Source of the DNA: Myxococcota bacterium
GTDB lineage: Bacteria > Myxococcota > XYA12-FULL-58-9 > JALHOP01
Direction: 5' to 3'
Assembly: GCA_022842935.1 (NCBI GenBank)
Contig: JALHOP010000012.1
Location: forward strand, 122,886 to 186,885
DNA length: 64,000 bases
Shown here: in pieces, positions 18,195-27,149 of the stretch
Layout of the letters: each line of letters starts with the position of its first letter
Numbering within the stretch: the first letter of the stretch is position 1
The notes under the pieces: model-generated
Databases searched by the model: none
What the model saw: only the letters and a program-made list of their open reading frames with translations
Told to the model about the DNA's origin: nothing
Position numbers and translations under genes: made by a program

Positions 18195-19277
18195 GTGCGC
18201 TCCAATTTCATCGACGAAGTGGTCATCCACGTGCGCTCCGGCCATGGTGGCGCGGGGGCGGTCTCATTCCGTCGTGAGAAATACATTCCGTTCGGGGGAC
18301 CCGACGGGGGCAACGGCGGCAAAGGCGGCGACGTCATCGTTCGCGCCGACGCGCAACTCTCGACGCTCCTCGACTACAAGTTCCAGCGTAAGCATCACGC
18401 AAAGGATGGCGAGCGCGGCCAGGGACGTCAGTGCTCGGGTGCCGATGGCGACGACTCGGTCTTGAAAGTGCCGGTCGGCACGATGGTCTTCAACGCCGAC
18501 ACGCAGGAGCTGATCGCCGATATGTCGGAGGCGGGCGCCGAGGTGGTGCTCGCGCGCGGCGGCCGCGGCGGCAAGGGTAACGAGCACTTCGCGCGTTCGA
18601 CGCAGCAAGCCCCCAAGTTTGCCCAGCCGGGTGAAGAGGGTCAGGAGCTCAACGTTCGCTTGGAGCTCAAGATGCTCGCCGACGTTGGACTCGTTGGCTT
18701 TCCCAACGTTGGCAAGTCGTCGTTTATCGCCAAGGTGTCGGCCGCGCGACCCAAGATTGCAGACTATCCGTTTACGACTCTCGAACCGCACCTTGGGGTC
18801 GTCTCGTTTGGAGCCGAACAGTCGTTCGTTTTAGCGGACGTCCCGGGCATCATCGTCGGCGCGCATACTGGTCAAGGCCTGGGCACGCGTTTCTTGAGGC
18901 ATATCGAGCGCGTGCGGCGTATCGCGCACCTGGTCACCGTCGAGCCTGACACCGAGGACCGGGATCCGATCCGTGACTTCGAGGCCATCGAAAACGAAAT
19001 GGCGCTGCACAACGAGCGCTTGGCGCTGGTACCGCGCGTCCTCGTGCTCAACCGAATCGACCTGCCGTTCGTCGCAGAGAAGCGCCCCGAGCTCGAGAAA
19101 TACGCCAAGAAGAAGAAGCTGCCGTTCTTCGCTATCTCCGCGGCGACCGGAGCGGGCGTCGAGGAGCTCGTGAAGTTCTTGGGGCACGCGGTGTTGAGCG
19201 AGCGTCAGGCGGGCATCGCGCCGGTGGGCTTGCGAACGGATGGCGCCGAAGCCCCGGGAACCGAAGATGCCGAATAG
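18195..19277 (+). CDS. obgE: Obg/CgtA GTPase
   Basis: A 360-residue GTPase that binds the 50S subunit and links ribosome assembly to growth control. The Gly-rich Obg fold comes first (RSGHGGAGAVSFRREKYIPF, GGPDGGNGGKGGDV). The G domain then shows G1 GFPNVGKSS, G3 DVPGI and G4 NRID. GTG at 18195 is used as start, which matches the family start (FIDEV). The protein ends about 30 residues after the G domain, so no separate OCT domain is seen. Its stop codon lies within the first unit of the heptad repeat array that follows. Confidence 0.97.
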   Translation: MRSNFIDEVVIHVRSGHGGAGAVSFRREKYIPFGGPDGGNGGKGGDVIVRADAQLSTLLDYKFQRKHHAKDGERGQGRQCSGADGDDSVLKVPVGTMVFNADTQELIADMSEAGAEVVLARGGRGGKGNEHFARSTQQAPKFAQPGEEGQELNVRLELKMLADVGLVGFPNVGKSSFIAKVSAARPKIADYPFTTLEPHLGVVSFGAEQSFVLADVPGIIVGAHTGQGLGTRFLRHIERVRRIAHLVTVEPDTEDRDPIRDFEAIENEMALHNERLALVPRVLVLNRIDLPFVAEKRPELEKYAKKKKLPFFAISAATGAGVEELVKFLGHAVLSERQAGIAPVGLRTDGAEAPGTEDAE

Positions 19278-19570
19278 CGGATCCCGATGTCTGGTCGCCG
19301 ATAGCCGATAGCCGATAGCCGATAGCCGACAGCCGAAATCCGACGGCCGACCTCCGACAGCCGATAGCCGAAATCCGACGGCCGACCTCCGACAGCCGAA
19401 ATCCGACGGCCGACCTCCGATAGCCGACAGCCGAAATCCGACGGCCGACCTTCGATAGCCGACCTCCGACCTCCGACCTCCGACCTCCGACAGCCGATAG
19501 CCGAGACCCGAGACCCGAGACCCGAGACCCGAGACCCGAGACCCGACTTCCGGTATGCGATCACCGATGC
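19270..19570. repeat. Array of 43 in-phase heptanucleotide units, core CCGANNN
   Basis: Every seventh base starts a unit from 19270 to 19570 without a single insertion or deletion. The dense core (19298-19549) has 36 units: 35 begin CCGA and one begins TCGA. The last three bases vary: TAG, CAG, AAT, CGG, CCT, GAC, TT-type. Subsets recur in order (AAT-CGG-CCT three more times), and CCT and GAC units occur in runs of four and six. Flanking units at 19270 (CCGAATA) and 19284 (CCGATGT) and 19564 (CCGATGC) keep the phase. The first contains the obgE stop, the last the glycosyltransferase ATG. It is too short-period for CRISPR. Confidence 0.9.
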
Positions 19571-20640
19571 GTCTGCTCTACGGTGTCGTTGGCGAAGGCA
19601 TGGGCCACGCGATTCGCTCGCGAGTCATCCTTTCGTATCTTCTCAAGCAAGGCCACGACATCGAGATCATGGCCTCCGGTCGTGCTTGCGATTTCCTCGC
19701 CAAACACTTCAGCGGCGTCAACCGCATCCACGGCTTTCACATCATCTACGAGGAGAATCGGGTCCGTTTGGGCCGTACTATTGCCAGCAACGTGGTCAAG
19801 GGTTTGGCCGCGATCCCCAGGCAGATCGGCGCCTACTTCGGTCTCATTGACGACTTCGAGCCCGAAGGCGTGATCAGCGACTTCGAGTCGTGGACCTATT
19901 GGTACGCTAAAGCGAACGGTTTGCCGATCTTGAGTATCGACAACATGCAGGTCTTGAACCGCTGCCGTCATCCCAAAGAGGTCATCCGCGGTCACGAGAA
20001 AGACTTCGAGCTAGCGCGGGCCTTCGTGAAGTCGAAGCTCCCTTTCTGCAACCACTATATCGTCAGCTCCTTCTTCCAGCCGCCGCTTGCACGCAAGAAG
20101 ACGACGTTGGTGCCGCCCATCCTGCGTGACGAGATTCTGAGTGCTTCGCCCACACGGGGAGAACACCTCTTGGTCTACCAGACCGCCGAGGGCAATGACG
20201 CTCTGATCGCGACGCTCAAGCAGACGAAGCTACCGTGTCGGGTCTACGGCATGCGACGCAGCATCACGCAGGACCAGCACGACGAAAATCTGACATACCG
20301 ACCATTCAGCGAGCAGGCCTTCGTCGATGACGTCGCCAGCGCTCGTGGCGTCATCGCCGGCGGCGGCTTCACGCTCATGGGCGAGTGCGTGTACCTGCGC
20401 AAGCCGATGTTGTCGGTGCCGGTCGGGGGCCAGTTCGAGCAGGTCCTCAACGCCCGCTGGCTCGAGCGTCTGGGCTTTGGTCGCTACGCGCCAAGCCTCG
20501 ATGACCCCCGAGCCATTCACGACTTCGTGGCGGGCATCGACGCCCACGAGCGGGCGCTCGCGGCGTATCGGCAAGAAGGAAACCGCCTGGTGTTCGCTGC
20601 GGTCGACGAGCAGCTCGACCGCATGGCGGCCTTTGGCTGA
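19567..20640 (+). CDS. MJ1255/GT28-like glycosyltransferase
   Basis: A 357-residue protein of the glycosyltransferase group related to MurG and to the MJ1255 family. The start MRLLYGVVGEGMGHAIRSRV is the nucleotide-sugar transferase opening (G..GMGHA.R). The C-terminal donor-binding site reads VIAGGGFTLMGECVYLRKP followed by LSVPVGGQFEQVLNA. The ATG at 19567 is preferred over an ATG at 19555 because it matches the family start. Acceptor and sugar are unknown. The start codon is within the last unit of the heptad array, and no ribosome-binding site is visible there, so expression signals may have been altered by the repeat. Confidence 0.82.
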   Translation: MRLLYGVVGEGMGHAIRSRVILSYLLKQGHDIEIMASGRACDFLAKHFSGVNRIHGFHIIYEENRVRLGRTIASNVVKGLAAIPRQIGAYFGLIDDFEPEGVISDFESWTYWYAKANGLPILSIDNMQVLNRCRHPKEVIRGHEKDFELARAFVKSKLPFCNHYIVSSFFQPPLARKKTTLVPPILRDEILSASPTRGEHLLVYQTAEGNDALIATLKQTKLPCRVYGMRRSITQDQHDENLTYRPFSEQAFVDDVASARGVIAGGGFTLMGECVYLRKPMLSVPVGGQFEQVLNARWLERLGFGRYAPSLDDPRAIHDFVAGIDAHERALAAYRQEGNRLVFAAVDEQLDRMAAFG

Positions 20641-20706
20641 AGCGCGCTTGCCTAAACCCTAGGGCCTGCTTACATCTGTCTTGCTCGCCCCGCAGAGGTT
20701 CCCCCG

Positions 20707-21885
20707 ATGCCTCGCATCATCAGCTTCGTTGTGTTCATGCTCGTCGTCGTCGCGGTGATGGGCAGCATGCATTGGTATCTGTGGACCCGCTTCGTGCGTG
20801 ACCTTCATCTTGCCGCCCCATGGCGCCAGATTTTCACCGGCGGCATGGTCGCGATGCTGCTCTTGCTCACGGCCACGCCGCTCATGTGGCGGCTCTTCGA
20901 GGGTGTCGTTCCCTCGGCGCTGATGACCGCCATCTACTTCTGGATGGGCTTCGTGGTGATAGCGCTGGTCGTCGTCGGTGGACTCGACCTCGGCCGCCTT
21001 GTCTACGACCAAGCGTACCGGTTCATGGTGAGCACGCCGGTCGACGAAGGCCGGCGCCTGGCGCTCGCGCGATTTTTCGGTGGTACGGCCATGCTCGGTG
21101 CGGTCGGAGCATCGGTCATGGCAGCCCGCAGCGCGTTGGGCTCACCGTCACTCCGTAAGGTCAGTATCGCGCTCAAGAAGCTGCCCAAAGAACTCGACAA
21201 AATGACCATGGTGCAGATCAGTGATCTGCATGTGGGGCCCACCATCCGGCGCGACTACGTCGACGACGTCGTCGACCGCACCAACGCGCTGAATCCCGAT
21301 GTCATCGTCATCACGGGTGACCTCGTCGATGGCACCGTCGAGGAGCTCGAGCACGATGTCGCGCCTCTCGCTCGATTGAAGGCCCGCCTCGGCGTCTACT
21401 TCGTAACCGGTAACCACGAGTACTATTCGGGTGTGGGCGGCTGGATGCGACACTTGCCGACCCTGGGCATTCGCGTGCTGCGCAACGAAAACGTGCGCAT
21501 CGAGAGCAGCGGCGGAGCGTTCTACCTCGCTGGCGTTGACGACTGGACCGCCGGCCAGTTTGGCGGCGGTCACGGGCCCGATCTTGCGGCTGCTCTAGCG
21601 GACATACCCGACGGTGCGTGTACCGTGCTCCTCGCGCATCAACCCAAGCAGGTGCTCGAGGCCGCAGAGCGGAAGGTCTGTGTTCAGCTCTCGGGGCACA
21701 CCCACGGCGGTCAGATCTGGCCGTTCGGCATTTTCGTGCGGCTCGCGCAGCCGTATGTGGCTGGACTCGCCGACCACCAAGGCACGCAGATCTACGTGAG
21801 CCGTGGTACGGGTTTCTGGGGACCTCCGATGCGCTTCGGAGCGCCGTCGGAGCTCACGCATATCGAGCTGCGCGCCAACGCCTAG
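20707..21885 (+). CDS. Membrane-anchored metallophosphoesterase
   Basis: A 392-residue protein. The N-terminal third has four hydrophobic segments (about 3-24, 40-58, 70-95 and 118-138). The C-terminal domain is a calcineurin-like phosphoesterase with all metal-site motifs: DLHVGP (D-x-H), GDLVDG, GNHEYY and SGHTHGGQIWP. This arrangement matches the YaeI/YkuE group of membrane phosphoesterases, some of which act on lipid A precursors or UDP-sugars, but the substrate here is open. AGAGG precedes the ATG. It lies 66 bases after the glycosyltransferase, so the two might share a transcript. Confidence 0.88.
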   Translation: MPRIISFVVFMLVVVAVMGSMHWYLWTRFVRDLHLAAPWRQIFTGGMVAMLLLLTATPLMWRLFEGVVPSALMTAIYFWMGFVVIALVVVGGLDLGRLVYDQAYRFMVSTPVDEGRRLALARFFGGTAMLGAVGASVMAARSALGSPSLRKVSIALKKLPKELDKMTMVQISDLHVGPTIRRDYVDDVVDRTNALNPDVIVITGDLVDGTVEELEHDVAPLARLKARLGVYFVTGNHEYYSGVGGWMRHLPTLGIRVLRNENVRIESSGGAFYLAGVDDWTAGQFGGGHGPDLAAALADIPDGACTVLLAHQPKQVLEAAERKVCVQLSGHTHGGQIWPFGIFVRLAQPYVAGLADHQGTQIYVSRGTGFWGPPMRFGAPSELTHIELRANA

Positions 21886-21925
21886 CACTTGGCTCGCCGG
21901 CTCGTTTTGGGGCGGCTCCCTGCGC

Positions 21926-22375
21926 TCAGCGCTGGGGCACTCCCACGATGACAGAAGCGCGACCCTGCATCTCCAACGTGTGGTGCTCGACGGCCATCCC
22001 TAGCGTGGTTGCCAGCTCGGCCAGGTGGCGCATCCATGGTTTGTAGGACATGCCGTTGTCCGAGCAGCAGGGGACGATGGCGAAGGGAACGTTGTGCTCG
22101 GCGGCGTATTCGATAATCACCCGCGTCGCGCCGTCTGGATGCATGCCCACGACCACGTCGCACGCACAGGGCTCGTCGACAGTGAAGCGGCGCTGCGCGT
22201 AGCGAACGTCGAGGTGTTTGTGCCGCTGGTCGAACGTCGTCGTCTCGCGACCTAGCTTGGTTAGCTCTTCGTTGAGACGGCCTTGGCCGCCCGCGATGTC
22301 GTAGACGCGTCGCGCAGCGCTGAAACGCTCAGCGACGAAACGGGCGAACTTCTCGAAGCGCTGTTTGTCGGCCAT
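21926..22375 (-). CDS. Methyltransferase-like small protein
   Basis: A 149-residue protein. VYDIAGGQGRLNEELTKLG resembles motif I of class I SAM methyltransferases, and CDVVVGMHPDGATRVIIEYA followed by VPFAIVPCCS resembles motif IV/V surroundings with a PCC end. It is shorter than standard enzymes, so it may be a minimal Rossmann-fold domain. The substrate is unknown. It starts 6 bases after the stop of another small gene, with which it forms a two-gene unit, and is convergent to the metallophosphoesterase gene. Confidence 0.65.
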   Translation of the reverse strand: MADKQRFEKFARFVAERFSAARRVYDIAGGQGRLNEELTKLGRETTTFDQRHKHLDVRYAQRRFTVDEPCACDVVVGMHPDGATRVIIEYAAEHNVPFAIVPCCSDNGMSYKPWMRHLAELATTLGMAVEHHTLEMQGRASVIVGVPQR

Positions 22376-22381
22376 CGGGGT

Positions 22382-22756
22382 CTATCGGCCATTTGGGAGC
22401 CAGGCGCGAACCCCGGCAAACAGGGCGGCGAAGTCGAAGCCGAAAAAAGGCTCCTTGATGCCGAGCTGCCTCGCGAGCTCCATTTTTAGGGCGCCGAGAT
22501 ACGACCCGAAGGCCACGCGTGTAGCAGCGTCGGGATCGACCTGACCTGGGCCCACGCCCATGTGGTCCAAGGGCGAGGTGTGCTTCGCGATCGCCGTCTG
22601 GATGGTCGCGTAGTCGTCCCGCGTCGGCTTGCCGGACGCCATGCGCGCGACGAAGGCGTCGTCGATGACGCGAAAGTTGTAACCGTCCGACCGCGTTTCC
22701 CAGGCCCGCAGTTGTGTCGCCAAATCGTGGAGGCGATTGGCTGGTTTGACCGACAT
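22382..22756 (-). CDS. Small unknown protein
   Basis: A 124-residue cytosolic-looking protein of unknown family (MSVKPANRLHDLATQLRAWE). The ATG at 22756 is chosen since GGGAAGG lies about 5 bases before it; a longer frame to 23170 is antisense to the hydrolase gene and of poor composition. The C-terminal helix ends in LGIKEPFFGFDFAALF. It is the first gene of the pair with the methyltransferase-like gene. Confidence 0.6.
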   Translation of the reverse strand: MSVKPANRLHDLATQLRAWETRSDGYNFRVIDDAFVARMASGKPTRDDYATIQTAIAKHTSPLDHMGVGPGQVDPDAATRVAFGSYLGALKMELARQLGIKEPFFGFDFAALFAGVRAWLPNGR

Positions 22757-22931
22757 GAAGCCTTCCCTGATCGACGGTTCAGTTGACCCTGGCAGTATCG
22801 GCGCCCAGGGCGCGGAGTTGCGTGGACCCGTCCAAGAAAGTCGCCCCGCCCGAGCTCTGTCGCCTGCGGCCCTCGCTTTGGGGCGTCGCTCGGCCCTTGA
22901 CCAGGCCCTCCGGTTCGCGTGTCGTTCGTCG

Positions 22932-24032
22932 ATGACCGGTCGATCGGTTCGTTGGACGCGCTGGTTGGGTGCGCGCTTTGTCGGGGGACCCGCGCTCCTC
23001 GTCGTCCTGGCGTGTGGCCCAGCGCCCGCTCCCAAAGCCGGTATCGTTCCCGATGCCCTCGACGATGGTTGGAGCGTCGGCGTTCCGGCTGATGTGGGCT
23101 TGGACGTCGAAGGCCTTGCGACGCTCGAGCGCCGCATCGATGACGGCGAGACCTCGCGCCCTGACGCCATGCTCGTCGTACGGCATGGCGTACTCGTCTA
23201 CGAGCGCTACTTCGATGGCAGCCGTGAAACGCGACACGACCTGCGCTCCGCCACCAAAAGCATCACCTCCTTGCTGGTTGGCATCGCCGCCGACAAAGGG
23301 ATCTTGGCTCTCGACACGCGCGCCGTCGACCGCTTGCCTCGCTACGCCGACCGGCTTGGCGCCGATGGTAGGAAGGCGCGCATCACCGTTCGCGACTTGT
23401 TACGCATGCGGAGTGGTCTCGACTGCGACGATTGGGACGCGCGCTCGCCAGGCAACGAGGAGCGCATGTACGACAGCAGCGATTGGGTGCGCTTCATTTC
23501 CGACCTCGGCATGCGCGCCGAACCAGGCGTCGAGGCCCGCTACTGCACCGGTGGCGTCGTCTTGCTCGGCGCCATGCTCGGCGACGACGTCGCGACGCTC
23601 GCGCGGACGTGGCTTTTCGAGCCTCTGGGCATCGGCCCCGCCGACTGGCAGCCCGCGGCTGGAGGCCATATCGATACGGGTGGTCATCTACGCATGCGTG
23701 CGCGCGAGCTGGCGAAGCTCGGCCAGCTCGTCCTGAACCGGGGTGTCTGGAACGGTGCGCAGGTCGTCAGCAGTGCGTGGCTCGATGACGCTTTAGCGGA
23801 CCATGGAGCGTTCGCCGACTCACGCTACGGCTACCTCTGGTGGCGCAACCACTATCAGGTCAACGATCAGCGCACTGACGTCGTCTTCGCGCGCGGCAAT
23901 GGGGGGCAATTCCTTCTCGTGATGCCCTCGCTCGACATGGTCGTGGTCTTCACTGGCTCGCACTACAACGAGCCGGCCCAAGAGGAACCGCTGGCGTGGA
24001 CCGGGCGCTATCTCGTTCCCGCCGCCCGCTGA
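22932..24032 (+). CDS. Beta-lactamase-family serine hydrolase lipoprotein
   Basis: A 366-residue exported protein with a signal ending VVLACG, probably a lipoprotein. It belongs to the class C beta-lactamase/penicillin-binding-protein-like hydrolases. The nucleophile motif SxxK is SATK in LRSATKSITSLL, the second motif YCTGG may stand for YxN, and GNGGQFL is the third motif. Such proteins hydrolyse esters or peptides, or bind wall peptides; a real beta-lactamase role is not shown. The ATG at 22932 is chosen because it gives the signal sequence; the upstream extension overlaps the small gene on the other strand. Confidence 0.82.
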   Translation: MTGRSVRWTRWLGARFVGGPALLVVLACGPAPAPKAGIVPDALDDGWSVGVPADVGLDVEGLATLERRIDDGETSRPDAMLVVRHGVLVYERYFDGSRETRHDLRSATKSITSLLVGIAADKGILALDTRAVDRLPRYADRLGADGRKARITVRDLLRMRSGLDCDDWDARSPGNEERMYDSSDWVRFISDLGMRAEPGVEARYCTGGVVLLGAMLGDDVATLARTWLFEPLGIGPADWQPAAGGHIDTGGHLRMRARELAKLGQLVLNRGVWNGAQVVSSAWLDDALADHGAFADSRYGYLWWRNHYQVNDQRTDVVFARGNGGQFLLVMPSLDMVVVFTGSHYNEPAQEEPLAWTGRYLVPAAR

Positions 24033-24055
24033 GCTGATAGGCACCGCGAGCGTGA

Positions 24056-24874
24056 CTAGGAACTTTGAGTAGGCGCTGCGGCGCGAAGGGCGCCAAGCTC
24101 GGACGCGGTGACCATGCTCTTCCACTGATTGGTGACCTTCTCTTCGCCCTTCTTGGTGGTGACGCGGAGCTTGACCGTGAGCTGCGCATCGGCCGTCGGA
24201 CATTGTGTGCAGCGCAAGACGTTGAAGAGGAGCGCGCGTTGACCGCTGACTGGCTTGCCGTCGCGCAGGGCGCGCGCGTAGTCGCCGGTTTCCAGAACCC
24301 TCTTCGTGGCCGTGAGCTGGTCCTTTTCGCCGTCGATGGTGGCAAGCACGTCATGACCGTCGTACCAACGCCTGCAGCGCTCGCAGAAAGGCTCACGCGC
24401 GGCGACGAACGGAATGCCAGCGCCGAGACCGCCGGCCAACACGAGCTCGACCGCGACGAGTATGTGATAGCCGACGCCCTGGACTAAGAACTTCGAGCTT
24501 CCTCTGGTGATGCTCGTACCCGCAGTAGCCACGAGCTCGTACCATTCGGCGAGGCCGAGCTCCCCACCCACCATGCTTCGCGCCTCCATATAGGCGTCGC
24601 CCATGACCGTGAGCTGTCCCAAGACGCCACCGACGAGGCCGATGAGCGCGGCAATGACCGGCATGCGCACGTTGCGCGCCTTCACGATGACCGCTCCGAT
24701 CGAGCCGGCCGTGATCCCGATCATGAGCGGGAACATGATGAAGAGACTGAACCACTGCGACACGAAGCCCTCGAGGAGGCCGACAGCGACGCCGCCAGCG
24801 GTGCACCCAAGGGCCAGGATCGTTAGCGCGCCGTCACCGGCCTTACCTGATGGTTCATAGCTTCTTCTTGGCAC
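24056..24874 (-). CDS. Four-helix membrane protein with two CxxC pairs
   Basis: A 272-residue protein of unknown family. Four hydrophobic segments occur at about residues 17-38, 42-64, 72-91 and 130-153. They are followed by a soluble tail with CERC (about 163) and CTQC (about 217), which could bind zinc or form disulfides. The tail ends with a Lys-rich stretch (LRVTTKKGEEKVTNQWK). The topology of the tail is not clear. The gene is convergent to the hydrolase and reads in the same direction as the calpain-type gene upstream. Confidence 0.65.
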   Translation of the reverse strand: MPRRSYEPSGKAGDGALTILALGCTAGGVAVGLLEGFVSQWFSLFIMFPLMIGITAGSIGAVIVKARNVRMPVIAALIGLVGGVLGQLTVMGDAYMEARSMVGGELGLAEWYELVATAGTSITRGSSKFLVQGVGYHILVAVELVLAGGLGAGIPFVAAREPFCERCRRWYDGHDVLATIDGEKDQLTATKRVLETGDYARALRDGKPVSGQRALLFNVLRCTQCPTADAQLTVKLRVTTKKGEEKVTNQWKSMVTASELGALRAAAPTQSS

Positions 24875-24942
24875 ATGGATGTTTTAGCAGAGGGCGTCTC
24901 GCCACTCCCACCCGCACGCAAACGTGTGAGTACGCCGCATTG

Positions 24943-25911
24943 TCAGACGTCGAGCTTCAGCATGGTCGTCTGCCGGAACCATCGCCGGTAGTCGTCGATG
25001 CGCATGCGAAAGGCACCATCGAGGCCGAACGGTGAGCCGTGGTCTTCGCGCGGGACGAACGGCGGTAGCGCCGCGATGTAGGAGCTGCTCTGAAATTCGG
25101 GCGAATCGGTGGTGTTGCGCAACACGATGTAGCGCTCGCCATCTTCGACCTGTGTACTGAGCACCGCGTAGGCATGCAGTGGGACGAGGCCGGTTGCTTC
25201 GGCGGCCTCCACGTTTTCGAGCCCGATGTCCGCGACGGTCGGGCGCCGCTCGCGCACGGCCTGCTGGATGGCCGCGAAGAGCTGTGCGTCGTCGACCTCT
25301 CGGTGCGCGACGATCTCGCTATCGCGGTTCGTCAACGTGCGCAGTGCGTCCGCTGGCCAGCCGCTGTGGACCCCTTGGTAGCCGTCCTCGTGAAGGGCCG
25401 CATAGGCCTTCTCGATGAGCGGTCCCCAAAGCTCGCTGGCGTCTCGTGAGCGCAAATAGACGGGTTCGCGGATGGCCGCGTGCAGGTAGAGCTCTCCGTC
25501 GATCGCGATATCGCGGGCGCGTCCGTCCTCGTAGAGTCGAACCGTGTACGTGCCGTCCTGGTGGTCGGTGATGGCGCTTTCGATGAGCTCGGGACGGGTC
25601 GCCGCGATGGCGATGAGCGCGGCGACGAGCCAACAGTCGCCCGTCGCTCCCTGCATGATGTCGAAGGGCCGCACGCCGTCCACGATCACGCGACCACCCG
25701 GGATGGCGCGGCGAACGATGTCGCCGGTTCGCATCTCGAGGGCATGCTCGAGGAGCGGCACCGGATTGGCGACCGCGCGAATGAGTCTCCGCGCCCTCGC
25801 CTCTTCCTCCACCCGACCGCCGCTCGCGAGGCTGGCCGCACCGGTCCCCAAAGGAGACGGCTCCAGCGCGAGCGTAAAGCGCTCGCCGAGCACAACCGGC
25901 ATGACAGGCAT
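24943..25911 (-). CDS. Calpain-family (C2) cysteine protease
   Basis: A 322-residue protein with a complete calpain-type catalytic core. The nucleophile Cys93 lies in DIMQGATGDCWLVAALIAIA (calpains have QGxxGDCWxxAA). His246 is in GLVPLHAYAVLS and Asn266 is in YIVLRNTTDSPEF. The intermediate WGPLIEKAYAAL also matches calpain. No signal peptide or membrane segment is seen, and no EF-hand or C2 domain follows, so it is a stand-alone protease. Bacterial members are rare and of unknown role; cytosolic signalling or delivery by another route are options. The start at 25911 is uncertain but no better ATG is close. Confidence 0.85.
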   Translation of the reverse strand: MPVMPVVLGERFTLALEPSPLGTGAASLASGGRVEEEARARRLIRAVANPVPLLEHALEMRTGDIVRRAIPGGRVIVDGVRPFDIMQGATGDCWLVAALIAIAATRPELIESAITDHQDGTYTVRLYEDGRARDIAIDGELYLHAAIREPVYLRSRDASELWGPLIEKAYAALHEDGYQGVHSGWPADALRTLTNRDSEIVAHREVDDAQLFAAIQQAVRERRPTVADIGLENVEAAEATGLVPLHAYAVLSTQVEDGERYIVLRNTTDSPEFQSSSYIAALPPFVPREDHGSPFGLDGAFRMRIDDYRRWFRQTTMLKLDV

Positions 25912-25929
25912 GTGTCGGTTCTCGGACGA

Positions 25930-27135
25930 CTAAAGAGCCGGTTGCCTGACATCCTGTCGGTCTGGCTTCATGGCACCGACAGCGACAGCGACAGCCAGGG
26001 TTACGCCTGCGGCGACCACGGCCGCGCCATGGAGAAAGCCACCGAGCCTTCCAGCGGCGAGGTAGTCACCCAGCTGCAGCGCCGCCCAGGCGCAAACCGA
26101 ACGGTCGACAATCGATTCCATCGACAGAAGGGTTGCTCGCAGCGAAGCGTCTGGAATCGCGTCGTTGAATACCTGACGCTGGATGGGGAACGAGATGCCG
26201 GCGATGAAGGAAAAGACCGCTAGCGCGGTCACCGCGATCCAAGCGTTACCGACCGCCATGACCGACATGGTGGCCGCCATCACCACCGTGAGCAGCGTGA
26301 CAGCGTGGAAGTCGCCTACGAAGCGGCGCATCCATGCTGGTCGCGCCGAACCGACCGCCTCGAAGATCGAGGAGCCCGCCAAGATGATGCCGAAGGTTTC
26401 GACACCGAAACCCTTGGCTCCGAGGATCGGTTGAAAGAGGTTCACCTGCACCAAGCGTACGAGCGTGAATAGGCCAATGCCCTGGATCATCAGAAGGCCT
26501 AGTCGGGGCGAGCCGCGAACGACCGCGATGGCCCGCGGCAAAAGTAGCGCCGGTGATGCGCGTCGCGCGCCCGAATCCTGCGGGAGGACCATCGCGACCG
26601 CAAAAGCGCACAGAGCAGAGAAGGCGGTGAGCCAGTAGGGCAGGGTGAAGTGCCACTGCATGAGGAAGCCAATGCCGGCCCAGCAGGCGACTTTGCCGAC
26701 GAGGCCGTAGGCGCGGGCGTTGCCCTCGGCCTGCTTGTAGATCTCCTTGTCGCCACGGTCTTGCAGAGCGTCGTACAGGTATGCGCTCGACGCGCCGGAG
26801 ATGAGCGACCGCGATAGCGCAATCAAGAGCCAGTGAGCGACAAAGCCTGCGTATGGCCCGATGAACGTCGGGATCCCAACGACCAGGAGGTTCGCGCCGA
26901 CCAGCGCGGCGGCGCCGAATCGCATGGAGCGTCGTCGCCCAATGGCGTCGGCCATCATGCCCGTCGGGATCTCGAGCACGCAGAAGGCGATGTAGTAGAT
27001 GCTCTGGATCTTGAAGATCTCGGGGTCGGAGAGCCCGAGCTGCTGCTGGTAGGCGTAGAAGATCGGCACCCACAACAGCAGTGAGAAGAAGAACTGGAAC
27101 GCGTAGTAGAGAAAGACGAGTCGCTTCGTCGACAT
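25930..27135 (-). CDS. MFS transporter
   Basis: A 401-residue inner-membrane protein with about twelve hydrophobic segments. Motif A of the major facilitator superfamily is GMMADAIGRRRSMRFG between segments 2 and 3. The N-terminus MSTKRLVFLYYAFQFF starts directly in segment 1. The start at 27135 is supported by GGGAG 7 bases upstream; a longer frame to 27207 would overlap the upstream gene. The substrate is unknown. The next gene, a dikinase-like protein, ends 14 bases upstream of its start, so the two are probably co-transcribed. Confidence 0.85.
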   Translation of the reverse strand: MSTKRLVFLYYAFQFFFSLLLWVPIFYAYQQQLGLSDPEIFKIQSIYYIAFCVLEIPTGMMADAIGRRRSMRFGAAALVGANLLVVGIPTFIGPYAGFVAHWLLIALSRSLISGASSAYLYDALQDRGDKEIYKQAEGNARAYGLVGKVACWAGIGFLMQWHFTLPYWLTAFSALCAFAVAMVLPQDSGARRASPALLLPRAIAVVRGSPRLGLLMIQGIGLFTLVRLVQVNLFQPILGAKGFGVETFGIILAGSSIFEAVGSARPAWMRRFVGDFHAVTLLTVVMAATMSVMAVGNAWIAVTALAVFSFIAGISFPIQRQVFNDAIPDASLRATLLSMESIVDRSVCAWAALQLGDYLAAGRLGGFLHGAAVVAAGVTLAVAVAVGAMKPDRQDVRQPAL

Positions 27136-27149
27136 CACGAAGCTCCCGG

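Noticed and set aside
19298..19549. Could be a CRISPR array
   Set aside because: Units are only seven bases, have no unique spacers, and no cas genes are near.
22932..24032. True beta-lactamase resistance gene
   Set aside because: The motifs fit the wide serine hydrolase family, but the second and third motifs are not those of known class C beta-lactamases.
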